The notes below the pieces were generated by a model, which did not search any database, was not told where the DNA came from, and saw only the letters and a list, made by a program, of their open reading frames with translations. A program made the translations under genes and the position numbers. 64,000 nucleotides of DNA from Ramlibacter sp. WS9 (GTDB lineage: Bacteria; Pseudomonadota; Gammaproteobacteria; Burkholderiales; Burkholderiaceae_C), in the NCBI RefSeq assembly GCF_003797765.1, contig NZ_RKMB01000012.1, forward strand, positions 124,001-188,000. The letters run 5' to 3'. Of this stretch, positions 1-7,404 are shown in pieces; position 1 is the stretch's first letter, and each line of letters starts with the position of its first letter.

Positions 1-1209
1 CCGCGCCTGGGCGTCGCCCGCGTGCAGTTCGGCCATGGCGCCGTGCAGCATCTTTTGCGTGAGACCCTTCGACAGGGCCTCGAGCACCGCATCGACGTTC
101 TCGCCTTTGGCGAGCATCTTGCGAGCCCGGGCCAGCTCGAGCACACGCCATTGGTCGGCCTGCGCGTTGAGCTGCTGGATCAGCGGGACGCTGCCGCGCT
201 GGTCCATCCAGTGCAGGAAGCTTTGCACGCCGGCGTCGATGATGGCCTCGGCCTGCTGGACGGCGGCCTGGCGGTTGGCCTGGCCGGTCTGCACCACATG
301 CGCGAGATCGTCCACGGTGTAGAGGTAAACGTCTTCCAGCGCCTTGACTTCCGGCTCGATGTCACGCGGAACGGCCAGGTCGACCATGAACATCGGGCGA
401 TGCTTGCGGGCCTTGAGCGCGCGCTCGACGGCGCCCAGCCCGATGATTGGCAGGGTACTCGCCGTACAGCTGACGACGGCGTCGAACTCGTGCAGCCGGC
501 TGGGCAAGTCGGCCAGGCGCATGACTTCGCCGCCGAAGCGGGTGGCCAGCCGTTCGCCGCGCTCCAGCGTGCGGTTGGCGATGGCGATTCCTTTGGGGTT
601 GCGCGCCGCGAAATGGGTGGCGGCCAGCTCGATCATCTCTCCGGCGCCGACGAACAGCACACGGATCTTGCCCAGGTCCTCGAACAGCTGGCCCGCCAGG
701 CGCACGGCAGCCGCGGCCATGCTGATCGAGTGAGCACCGATTTCGGTGGAGGTGCGCACTTCCTTGGCGACGGCAAAGGAACGCTGGAACAATTGGTTGA
801 GCGTGGTGCCCAGCGCGCCGGCCTGGTCGGCCATGCGGACGGCGTCCTTCATCTGGCCCAGGATCTGGGGCTCGCCCAGCACCATCGAATCGAGCCCGCT
901 GGCCACACGGAATGCGTGCCGGGCCGCCAGGCCGTCATGCAACGTGTAGGCGTGCGAGCGCAGTATTGAGGGTGACACGCCGCCGGAATGGGCGAGCCAC
1001 TCCAGGGTGGGGTCGATGTCGCCGTGGTCGCCCGCGCAATAGATTTCGGTTCGGTTGCAAGTGGACAGGATGGCCGCTTCGGGCCGGCGCGCCAACGCCT
1101 CGCGCAACGACTTGAGCGTAGGCTCCACCTGGTCGATGGCATAGGCGAACCGGCCGCGCAAATCGAGCGGCGCGGTCGTGTGGTTAATGCCTAAAGCCCA
1201 GACTGCCAT
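1..1209 (-). CDS. hemA: Glutamyl-tRNA reductase, 3' end cut by window edge
   Basis: First committed step of C5 tetrapyrrole synthesis: NADPH reduction of glutamyl-tRNA to glutamate-1-semialdehyde in the cytoplasm. The reverse strand reads without a stop from an ATG at 1209 to the left edge. The start [18 protein letters not shown] matches the family N-terminus, STCNRTEIY carries the catalytic cysteine, and [15 protein letters not shown] and the NADPH-site segment [17 protein letters not shown] follow in order. About 400 residues are present, so only the extreme C-terminus is missing. There is no clear Shine-Dalgarno and a TATAAT-like box ends only six bases before the ATG, so a leaderless message is possible. 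Other heme genes (hemC, hemD, hemX, hemY) lie 30 kb away. Confidence 0.95.
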   Translation of the reverse strand, partial: MAVWALGINHTTAPLDLRGRFAYAIDQVEPTLKSLREALARRPEAAILSTCNRTEIYCAGDHGDIDPTLEWLAHSGGVSPSILRSHAYTLHDGLAARHAFRVASGLDSMVLGEPQILGQMKDAVRMADQAGALGTTLNQLFQRSFAVAKEVRTSTEIGAHSISMAAAAVRLAGQLFEDLGKIRVLFVGAGEMIELAATHFAARNPKGIAIANRTLERGERLATRFGGEVMRLADLPSRLHEFDAVVSCTASTLPIIGLGAVERALKARKHRPMFMVDLAVPRDIEPEVKALEDVYLYTVDDLAHVVQTGQANRQAAVQQAEAIIDAGVQSFLHWMDQRGSVPLIQQLNAQADQWRVLELARARKMLAKGENVDAVLEALSKGLTQKMLHGAMAELHAGDAQAR

Positions 1210-1215
1210 CCAGAG

Positions 1216-1221
1216 ATTATA
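1216..1221 (-). promoter_or_regulatory. TATAAT -10 box directly upstream of hemA
   Basis: On the reverse strand a perfect TATAAT is followed by CTCTGG and then the hemA ATG, placing a predicted transcript start at or next to the A of the start codon. The -35 is weak: TTGATA lies only 13 bases upstream, and the hexamer at 17-base spacing is GCGCTT. Confidence 0.4.
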
Positions 1222-1268
1222 AAATTTGCTGAACTATCAAGCGCTTGCGCATCGTCAAGTCCCCGCGA

Positions 1269-1547
1269 ATGGGCCCTTTGGAGCTTTTTTTTCACGTTGC
1301 CGCCTTCATGGCGCCAGCCCTCGCAGTCGCCACCGCAATGGCGGCCGCCGCCCGCATTTTACTGCCGCGCCGCCCGGACAGCGGCTCATGGTGGGCGAAT
1401 GCAGCTATCAATTCGATAGTCGGCCTCGGTGTGTCCGCAGCCGGTCTGTGGTATTTTGGCGTCGATGGCAAGATGGCCACCTATGCGGCGCTGGTGGTCG
1501 CGGTGGCCAGTGCCCAATGGACGTCCAGCCGAGCCTGGCGGGGCTGA
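1269..1547 (+). CDS. Small membrane protein of unknown function
   Basis: I do not recognise this 92-residue product. It starts MGPLELFFHVAAFMAPAL and has about three hydrophobic stretches (roughly residues 5-28, 42-60 and 64-82), so it is probably an inner-membrane protein. A TTG at 1245 would add eight residues, but the ATG at 1269 puts the first helix near the N-terminus and is preferred. It diverges from hemA and ends 28 bases before the oxygenase gene, with which it may be co-transcribed. No catalytic motif is visible. Confidence 0.6.
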   Translation: MGPLELFFHVAAFMAPALAVATAMAAAARILLPRRPDSGSWWANAAINSIVGLGVSAAGLWYFGVDGKMATYAALVVAVASAQWTSSRAWRG

Positions 1548-1575
1548 AAGCGGGGCAAAATCGAATGACAGCACC

Positions 1576-2436
1576 ATGAGCACGACCCAGACCCAATCGA
1601 TCACGCCTCAATTGCGACAATGGATCATCGACCAGGCCGAGGCCGGTTTCACCGCCGAAGTCGTCCTCAAGTCCATGCTCGCCTCGGGTTGGAGCGAGGA
1701 CGTGGCCGCCCTGGCCATGGAATCGACGCTGCGCGGCCACCTCGAGCAGAAAGCAGCGGCCCAGGGCCTCCCTGTGGCCACGACCGTGCCGGAGCCCCAA
1801 CTCGATGAATCGCCTTTGTATCTGGACGGCGGTGACCGCAAGGTCAGTGTGCTGCAGACGATGGCCGAGCCGCGTGTGGTGGTTTTCGGGGGCCTCCTGT
1901 CCGACGAAGAGTGCGAGGCGCTGATTGCATTGGCCAAGCCGCGCTTGGCACGCTCACTGACGGTGGCGACAAAAACCGGCGGCGAGGAAATCAACGCCGA
2001 CCGCACGAGCAACGGCATGTTCTTCCAGCGTGGCGAAAACGACGTGGTGCGCAAGATCGAGGAGCGCCTGGCCCGCCTGCTGGACTGGCCCGTCGAGAAC
2101 GGCGAGGGCCTGCAGGTGCTGCACTACCAGCCGGGCACCGAGTACAAGCCGCACTACGACTATTTCGATCCCAGCGAGCCCGGCACGCCCACCATCCTGA
2201 AGCGCGGTGGCCAGCGGGTCGCCACGATCGTGATGTACCTGGGCGAGCCCGACAAGGGCGGAGGCACCACCTTTCCGGACGTGAACCTCGAAGTCGCGCC
2301 CAAACGTGGCAACGCGGTCTTCTTCAGCTACGACAAGCCGCATCCCTCCACCAAAACGCTGCATGGCGGCGCGCCGGTGCTGGCGGGCGAAAAGTGGATC
2401 GCCACGAAATGGCTGCGCGAGCGGCGTTTCGAGTGA
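1576..2436 (+). CDS. 2OG-Fe(II) oxygenase, prolyl 4-hydroxylase family
   Basis: A 286-residue Fe(II)/2-oxoglutarate dioxygenase of the P4H alpha-subunit type, which hydroxylates proline or a related side chain. The C-terminal half has the double-stranded beta-helix: HYD supplies His193 and Asp195, His263 in TLHGG is the distal iron ligand, and Lys273 in GEKWIATKW should bind the 2OG carboxylate. The N-terminal 70 residues look like a helical extension. The ATG at 1576 is chosen because upstream in-frame sequence overlaps the preceding gene. The substrate cannot be told from sequence; bacterial relatives act on EF-Tu or are uncharacterised. The alpha/beta hydrolase gene follows after 16 bases. 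Confidence 0.88.
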   Translation: MSTTQTQSITPQLRQWIIDQAEAGFTAEVVLKSMLASGWSEDVAALAMESTLRGHLEQKAAAQGLPVATTVPEPQLDESPLYLDGGDRKVSVLQTMAEPRVVVFGGLLSDEECEALIALAKPRLARSLTVATKTGGEEINADRTSNGMFFQRGENDVVRKIEERLARLLDWPVENGEGLQVLHYQPGTEYKPHYDYFDPSEPGTPTILKRGGQRVATIVMYLGEPDKGGGTTFPDVNLEVAPKRGNAVFFSYDKPHPSTKTLHGGAPVLAGEKWIATKWLRERRFE

Positions 2437-2452
2437 CCGTCCAGGCCCCCGC

Positions 2453-3346
2453 ATGAAAGTCAAGGCCAACGGCCTCGCCATCGAGGTCGAGGACACGGGC
2501 GCAGGCGGCGCCCAGGCAAGCCGTCCGGTGGTGCTCCTGATCATGGGCTTGGGCATGCAGCTGGTGGCGTGGCCGCCGGCGTTCGTGCAGGGCCTGGTCG
2601 ATGCGGGCTTTCGTGTGGTGCGCTTCGACAACCGCGACATCGGCTTGTCGCAGCACCTCGATCACCTGGGCACGCCCAACCTGGTGTGGGAAAGTTTCAA
2701 GCACCGCGTGGGCATGAAGGTCAACGCGCCTTATTCCGTGCACGACATGGCGGCCGACACCATCGGCGTGCTCGATGTCCTCGGCATCGAAAGCGCGCAC
2801 ATCGTCGGCGTGAGCATGGGAGGCATGGTGGCCCAGCGCGTCGCGCTGGCCGCGCCGCGGCGCGTCCGCAGCCTCGCCAGCATCATGAGCTCCAGTGGAG
2901 CCCGGTACCTGCCCGGACCGAAGCCTCACGTGTTGCGCGCCCTGTTCAGCCGCCCTTCGGGCTCGGGCGAAGACGCGATCGTCAGCCACTACGTCAAGCT
3001 GTTCAAGGTGATCGGCAGCCCGGGCTTTCCGGTCGAGGAGTCGGCGCTGCGCGAACGCATCCTTCTCGGCACCCGGCGCAGCTTCCATCCGGCGGGCACG
3101 TTGCGCCAGATGACGGCGATAGCGGCCGACGCCCGCCGGGCGGACGAGTTACCCCGCATCAAGGCGCGCACGCTGGTGCTGCATGGTGCCGACGATCCGC
3201 TGGTACCCGTGGCTTGCGGCCATGACACGGCGCGGCGCATCCCCGGCGCCGATTTCATCACCATTCCCGGCATGGGCCACGATTTGCCGCCGGGCGTGGT
3301 CGAGCGGCTGCTCGGCCCGTTGGTGCCGCATCTCCAAGCGGCCTGA
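2453..3346 (+). CDS. Alpha/beta hydrolase
   Basis: A 297-residue alpha/beta hydrolase-fold enzyme. The nucleophile elbow is GVSMGGM with Ser121, the acid is probably in HGADDPLVP, and the histidine is in GMGHDLP near the C-terminus. FDNRDIGLS is typical of the family that includes aclacinomycin methylesterase-like and haloperoxidase-like proteins. No signal peptide is seen, so it is cytoplasmic. It lies between the oxygenase (16 bases) and queF (19 bases) and is probably transcribed with them. The substrate is unknown; esterase is the safest call. Confidence 0.88.
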   Translation: MKVKANGLAIEVEDTGAGGAQASRPVVLLIMGLGMQLVAWPPAFVQGLVDAGFRVVRFDNRDIGLSQHLDHLGTPNLVWESFKHRVGMKVNAPYSVHDMAADTIGVLDVLGIESAHIVGVSMGGMVAQRVALAAPRRVRSLASIMSSSGARYLPGPKPHVLRALFSRPSGSGEDAIVSHYVKLFKVIGSPGFPVEESALRERILLGTRRSFHPAGTLRQMTAIAADARRADELPRIKARTLVLHGADDPLVPVACGHDTARRIPGADFITIPGMGHDLPPGVVERLLGPLVPHLQAA

Positions 3347-3365
3347 ACCCCTATCGCGACCCCGC

Positions 3366-4211
3366 ATGAACACTCCCGAGCAATCGCAGCTGGGCAAGCC
3401 CGCGCCCTACATCGACCACTACGACGCGTCGCTGCTGTTCCCCATCTCGCGCCAGCCCAAGCGCGTGGAACTGGGTTTGCATGGTGCGGTGCCTTTTTTC
3501 GGCGCCGACCTGTGGACGGCGTTCGAGCTGAGCTGGCTCACGCCGCGCGGCAAGCCGCAGGTGGCGATCGTGCACGTCACCGTGCCTTGCGAGACGCCGA
3601 ACATCGTCGAGAGCAAGTCGTTCAAGCTCTACCTGAACAGCTTCACCAATACCGCGTTCGCGTCGGCGGACGAGGTGCGTGACCGCATCCGTGCCGACAT
3701 CAGCGAGGCCGCCTGGCGCGGTGCGCCCGCGCAGTCGTCGGTGGGCGTTCGCATCCTGATGCCCGACCAGTTCGACAAGGAGCCGGTGCATGAGCTGGAC
3801 GGCCTCAACCTCGACCGGCTGGACATCGAGTGCACGCAGTACACGCCTGCACCCGAGTTGCTCACGGCCGCGTTCGACGAGAAACCCGTGGACGAAGTGC
3901 TGACCAGCAACCTGCTCAAGAGCAATTGCCTGGTGACGGGGCAGCCCGACTGGGGCAGCGTACAGATCCGCTACAGCGGCCCGCAGATCGACCAGGGCGG
4001 CCTGCTGCGCTACCTGGTGAGCTTTCGCAACCACAACGAGTTCCACGAGCAGTGCGTCGAGCGCATCTTCATGGACGTGTGGAAGCAGTGCAAACCAGTC
4101 AAGCTCGCGGTCTACGCGCGCTACACGCGCCGCGGCGGGCTGGACATCAACCCCTTCCGCACCAGCCACCCGATGGCCATCCCGCCGAATATCCGCACGG
4201 CGCGGCAGTAG
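3366..4211 (+). CDS. queF: NADPH-dependent 7-cyano-7-deazaguanine reductase
   Basis: Reduces the nitrile preQ0 to the amine preQ1 in queuosine biosynthesis, using two NADPH in the cytoplasm. At 281 residues it is the long bimodular QueF type (E. coli form 282). The family opening [11 protein letters not shown], the [12 protein letters not shown] signature (residues 82-93), Cys188 in [15 protein letters not shown] (thioimide nucleophile) and Asp195 are all present, as is [12 protein letters not shown] near the end. It converges with the crotonase gene, the two stops being one base apart. No other queuosine gene is in the window. Confidence 0.96.
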   Translation: MNTPEQSQLGKPAPYIDHYDASLLFPISRQPKRVELGLHGAVPFFGADLWTAFELSWLTPRGKPQVAIVHVTVPCETPNIVESKSFKLYLNSFTNTAFASADEVRDRIRADISEAAWRGAPAQSSVGVRILMPDQFDKEPVHELDGLNLDRLDIECTQYTPAPELLTAAFDEKPVDEVLTSNLLKSNCLVTGQPDWGSVQIRYSGPQIDQGGLLRYLVSFRNHNEFHEQCVERIFMDVWKQCKPVKLAVYARYTRRGGLDINPFRTSHPMAIPPNIRTARQ

Positions 4212-4212
4212 C

Positions 4213-5046
4213 TCAGCCGAGGTCGCGAAACGAAGCCAGCGGCGCCAAGGCGGGGAACTGGCCGGCGCGCTTTTCCTTCATCGCCGTCACTGCTTCGCGC
4301 ACATGCGCGTTGCTCCAGATCGCGCCCTGGATCCAACCCATCTGCTTGAGCGAATCGTCGACCGAATGGTCGCGCGTGTAGTGGATGACCTGCTTGCTGC
4401 CCCAGATCGCGACGGGCGGCTTGGCTGCGATTTCGGCCGCGCACGTCATCGCGGCGGCCAGCATGGACGCCTGCGTGTCGAACACCTCGTTGACCAGGCC
4501 GTAGCCCAGCGCCTTTTGCGCGGGCAGGCGGCGGCCGGTGTAGGCCAGTTCCTTGACCACGCCCAGCGGGATGAGCTTGGGCAGGCGTTGCAGCGTCCCC
4601 ACGTCGGCCACCATGCCGATGTTGATCTCCTGGATGCAGAAGAAGGCGTCGGCCGTGGCGTAGCGGATGCAGCAGGCCGTGACCATGTCGACGGCGCCGC
4701 CGATACAGCCGCCCTGGATGGCCGCGATCACGGGGATGCGCAAGGTTTCGAGTTTGGTGAAGGTGGACTGCATGTCGGTGAGCATGTCGAAGATCGCGGC
4801 GCGGCCTTCGGCGGTGCGGTCGTCCATCGCGATCTCGCCACCGAAGGTCTCCAGCGCCATGCCCGCGCTGAAGTGCTTGCCGGTCGAGGAGATCACCAGC
4901 GCCCGCGCGGTGCCTTCGCGGTGCAGTTGTGCCAGGGTTTCATCGAGTTCGCGCCAGAATTTCGGGTGCATCGTGTTCATGGCCTCGGGGCGATTGAGTA
5001 CCAGATGGGCGATGTGGTCCTGTTGCGTCAGCGCGAAGCATTCCAT
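4213..5046 (-). CDS. Enoyl-CoA hydratase/isomerase (crotonase) family protein
   Basis: A 277-residue crotonase-fold enzyme. The N-terminal part has LVLNRPEAMN and the oxyanion-hole region SSTGKHFSAGMALE, and IQGGCIGGAVDMVTACCIRYA supplies the second oxyanion-hole glycine. FCIQEINIGMVADVGTLQRLP places acidic residues in the active site in the manner of dienoyl-CoA isomerase (ECH1)-like members rather than classical hydratases. The start is set at the ATG at 5046, which has GAGGA upstream; an upstream extension has no support. The physiological substrate is unknown; fatty-acid beta-oxidation is likely. Confidence 0.88.
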   Translation of the reverse strand: MECFALTQQDHIAHLVLNRPEAMNTMHPKFWRELDETLAQLHREGTARALVISSTGKHFSAGMALETFGGEIAMDDRTAEGRAAIFDMLTDMQSTFTKLETLRIPVIAAIQGGCIGGAVDMVTACCIRYATADAFFCIQEINIGMVADVGTLQRLPKLIPLGVVKELAYTGRRLPAQKALGYGLVNEVFDTQASMLAAAMTCAAEIAAKPPVAIWGSKQVIHYTRDHSVDDSLKQMGWIQGAIWSNAHVREAVTAMKEKRAGQFPALAPLASFRDLG

Positions 5047-5152
5047 GGCGATCCTCGAATACGAAAAGTGGTTCGGGTCACTGTAGCGCGCGGCGATGCG
5101 CCCGCATGGCAAATGCGGGACAACGGTCGGGAAAGGAGAGGGTGGAGAAGCG

Positions 5153-5413
5153 CTAGGAGCGCAGCCAGTCGCAGCGCAGCTTCTGCGCGCGATGCGCCTT
5201 CATGCGCCAGCTCGTATAGAGGCCTGGTGCCGCGATCGCCAGGACGCACAACGGCAGGAAAAGGAACTGCTCGAACGCGTAGGCCGGCAACCAGCCCACC
5301 CACCCCATCACCCAAACCGTGAGGATCGCGTCCCACAAGTGATATTCAACCGGATGCTGAGCGCGATGCGCGACGTGCCATTTCTTGATGCGTTGCAGTT
5401 CGTTGAGCGTCAT
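5153..5413 (-). CDS. Small two-helix membrane protein
   Basis: An 86-residue unknown. After a basic N-terminal helix (MTLNELQRIKKWHVAHRAQ) there are two hydrophobic segments at about residues 28-46 and 49-68, then a basic tail. This resembles the 2TM-domain small proteins of bacteria. It has no catalytic motif, and the neighbours say little about its function. It transcribes away from the GTAAG repeat array at 5442-5482, which lies 28 bases upstream and could control it. Confidence 0.6.
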   Translation of the reverse strand: MTLNELQRIKKWHVAHRAQHPVEYHLWDAILTVWVMGWVGWLPAYAFEQFLFLPLCVLAIAAPGLYTSWRMKAHRAQKLRCDWLRS

Positions 5414-5441
5414 GGCGGACTCCGGAGGCGGGGTGAGACGG

Positions 5442-5482
5442 CTGTAAGTTCGGCGTAAGAACGACTGTAAGTTAGGAGTAAG
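5442..5482. promoter_or_regulatory. Tandem GTAAG direct repeats, likely response-regulator site
   Basis: Four GTAAG-type half-sites are phased by helical turns: TGTAAG at 5443, CGTAAG at 5454, TGTAAG at 5466 and AGTAAG at 5477 (spacings 11, 12, 11). The two larger units CTGTAAGTTCGGCGTAAG and CTGTAAGTTAGGAGTAAG differ at only two of 18 positions. Direct repeats at about 11-base spacing are how OmpR/PhoB-family regulators bind (compare the CpxR GTAAA-N5-GTAAA box). It lies in the divergent region between 5413 and 5663. Regulator identity is not known; no cognate gene lies adjacent. Confidence 0.5.
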
Positions 5483-5493
5483 TTTCCGTCAAG

Positions 5494-5512
5494 CGCTCCT
5501 GAAATAGGAGCG
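5494..5512. repeat. Inverted repeat CGCTCCT/AGGAGCG
   Basis: A perfect seven-base inverted repeat with loop GAAAT sits just downstream of the GTAAG array and about 150 bases before the 5663 start codon. It has no T-tract, so it is more likely an operator or leader hairpin than a terminator. A second perfect palindrome, GTGAATTCAC, lies at 5624-5633, close to the ribosome binding site. Confidence 0.35.
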
Positions 5513-5662
5513 ATAACACTTTATTTGGAAAGGGATTCAGAAGGTTTGTCAGAACCGGTTCAGTTTCGGTCAGCGTAAGTACCAATGCGCCGAGTCAGCG
5601 TGTCGTCAGTGACGCGTACCAAAGTGAATTCACAGAAGTACGTTTGTTGAAGGAGACATGAA

Positions 5663-6016
5663 ATGGGATACGCCACTCTGTCTGCTGCCTCGCCGGCCCT
5701 CGCATCGGGCTGCTACCGCCTGACCGTCCAAGGCCGCGCCTGCGTGGACCTGGTCGAGACGCCGGAACAAACCATCGGGTCCCTGTCGCGCTACCTGCAC
5801 GACGTGCTGATGCTGTGCGGTACGGGCACCTGGTTCGAGCAACTGCGCCAGTTCATGCCGCCGCGGTCGCTCGAGGAGTCGCTGCAGTCGCTGCTGGCGC
5901 TGGGCCTCATCGAGCAAGTCTCGCCGCAGCAGTCGCCGCGCTACGTGCGCCCATCCGACCGCAGCGAATACGCGCCGCGGCCGGTCACCGCGCTCGCGCG
6001 TCTGTCGCACACCTGA
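5663..6016 (+). CDS. Conserved hypothetical protein
   Basis: A 117-residue soluble protein I do not recognise. The first half (CYRLTVQGRACVDLVETPE) looks like beta strands, and the second (EESLQSLLALGLIEQV) like a small winged-helix segment; the tail is proline- and arginine-rich. The start is well supported: AGGAG lies seven bases before the ATG at 5663. The upstream region is unusually rich in regulatory-looking repeats for such a small gene (GTAAG array, inverted repeat, palindrome), suggesting signal-dependent expression. It converges on the anti-sigma gene. No function is assigned. Confidence 0.65.
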   Translation: MGYATLSAASPALASGCYRLTVQGRACVDLVETPEQTIGSLSRYLHDVLMLCGTGTWFEQLRQFMPPRSLEESLQSLLALGLIEQVSPQQSPRYVRPSDRSEYAPRPVTALARLSHT

Positions 6017-6029
6017 ACTGAAGCGCCGC

Positions 6030-6755
6030 CTACCAGAGCTTGGCGCAGTTGCCGCTGAACACGACCGTGCCTGGCGTCGCCGGGCGGTCGCTGGTCTCCA
6101 GGGTCACGACCAGCTTGCGGACTTTGGACAGGAGTTTTTCCGAGGTGTCCGGCAACTGCGACGTAGCCGAACCGGTCGTGGGCACCGTACCCAGCATGAA
6201 GGCCGGCCCGTCACCGGGCACAGCCCACAGCACCAGCTTGCCCGCGGCCGGTGGCGTGATGGGGCCGATCACCTTTACCGTCATCGTGCGGCCGTGGCGC
6301 AGGGAACTCACCAGCAGCTTGCCGTCGCCCTGTGCATCGGTGAGCAGGCCCACGTAGCTCTGCGGCAGCTTCTCGCCGGTGCGCATCGCCACCTGGTCGG
6401 CTGAGAGCAGCAATGCCGGCGTGGTCGCGACCAGCGCCCATGCCGCCACCAGGCCCGCCGCGACGCCACCCAGGCCGAAGCCGGCCAGCCTCCACCCGCC
6501 CGCCGCGGCGGCGCGCGAGGTCTGGGCAGGGCGTGTGCGCGCCTCGATGGCGCGCCACACGCGGGGTGGCGGATGGATGGGCGGGATCGACTCGGCCAGG
6601 CGGCCGAGCCGCGTTTCCCACTGGTTCACGGCGAGTTGCACGTCGGCGCGATCCCTCCGCAGCCGCTCGAAGCGCCTGCGCGCACCGTGCGCGAGCGTGC
6701 CCAGCACATAGGCTGATGCGAGGTACTCGACCAGCTTGGGGTCGCTGTATTTCAA
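6030..6755 (-). CDS. Anti-sigma factor, RskA-like
   Basis: A membrane anti-sigma factor partnering the ECF sigma gene directly upstream. The N-terminal cytoplasmic part (VEYLASAYVLGTLAHGARRRFERL) has the anti-sigma helix bundle without a zinc motif, followed by one transmembrane segment (about residues 90-112) and a C-terminal RskA-type extracytoplasmic domain (LLTDAQGDGKLLVSSLRHGRTMTVKVIGP). The start is taken as the TTG at 6755, which overlaps the sigma stop as TTGA and has AAGGA eight bases upstream; a TTG at 6782 is the alternative. Translational coupling fits balanced production. The signal sensed is unknown. Confidence 0.8.
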   Translation of the reverse strand: MKYSDPKLVEYLASAYVLGTLAHGARRRFERLRRDRADVQLAVNQWETRLGRLAESIPPIHPPPRVWRAIEARTRPAQTSRAAAAGGWRLAGFGLGGVAAGLVAAWALVATTPALLLSADQVAMRTGEKLPQSYVGLLTDAQGDGKLLVSSLRHGRTMTVKVIGPITPPAAGKLVLWAVPGDGPAFMLGTVPTTGSATSQLPDTSEKLLSKVRKLVVTLETSDRPATPGTVVFSGNCAKLW

Positions 6756-7345
6756 AGCGACGGTCCTTGCATGGTGAGGCAAGCCTTGAGCTTTTCCAGG
6801 CCGCGGCGGATCCAGGCCTTCACCGAGCCGAGCGGCGCGCCCATCTGCGCGGCCACTTCGCTGTGCGAAAGGCCCTGGTAGTAGGCCAGGGCCAGGCTCT
6901 GGCGGTAGCTGCCGTCCAGGCCGTTCAGGCAGCCCTCGATCTGCAATGTGCGGCTGGCCTGCGACAGCAGTTCCAGCGCGCTGGGCCCGGCCCCTTGCAG
7001 CGGCTCGCCGGCGCCGTCATGCGCATCGTCGGGCAGTTCCGTCTCCTTCAGGCGCGCGCGCGAGCGCAAGGCGTCCAGCGCCTTGTTGCGCACGATGGCG
7101 ATCAGCCATGTCATCGGCTGCACCTCGTGCCCGTCGATGGACGACCGGTACTGGGCCGCGCTCTTCCAGATGCTCACGAAGGCCTCCTGCAGCACGTCTT
7201 CGGCCGCCTGTTCACGCCCCAACATACGCAGCGCGAGGCCGAACAGATGCGCGTGGGTGCGGTCGTAGACGCAAGCGAAGGCGGCGTGGTCGCCGCGAGC
7301 GGCCTTGGCCAGCAGCTCCTGCAGGGGGAGGCCGTCGGGTTTCAT
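6752..7345 (-). CDS. ECF sigma factor (RpoE/SigK type)
   Basis: A 197-residue sigma-70 family extracytoplasmic-function factor. Region 2 (FACVYDRTHAHLFGLALRML, then EDVLQEAFVSIWK) and region 4 (YRQSLALAYYQGLSHSEVAAQMG with the helix-turn-helix, then GSVKAWIRRGLEKL) are both intact. Pairing with an RskA-like anti-sigma factor places it with the SigK-like group. The start is the ATG at 7345; an upstream in-frame extension crosses a hairpin. A secreted duplicated-domain protein is encoded just upstream on the same strand and may belong to the regulon or operon. Confidence 0.88.
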   Translation of the reverse strand: MKPDGLPLQELLAKAARGDHAAFACVYDRTHAHLFGLALRMLGREQAAEDVLQEAFVSIWKSAAQYRSSIDGHEVQPMTWLIAIVRNKALDALRSRARLKETELPDDAHDGAGEPLQGAGPSALELLSQASRTLQIEGCLNGLDGSYRQSLALAYYQGLSHSEVAAQMGAPLGSVKAWIRRGLEKLKACLTMQGPSL

Positions 7346-7358
7346 GCGGCGCAGTATA

Positions 7359-7382
7359 GGGCCGCACTTCCGGGTGCGGCCC
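7359..7382 (-). terminator. Intercistronic hairpin before the ECF sigma gene
   Basis: A perfect nine-base stem, GGGCCGCAC/GTGCGGCCC with a six-base loop, lies between the stop of the secreted-protein gene (7405) and the sigma start (7345). No U-tract follows on the reverse strand, so it may stabilise the upstream message or attenuate transcription rather than fully terminate. Confidence 0.4.
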
Positions 7383-7404
7383 TCCATGGGCGCCGACCGG
7401 CGCG

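Noticed and set aside
22-969. 315-codon forward frame at the left edge
   Set aside because: The reverse strand encodes hemA with all family motifs.
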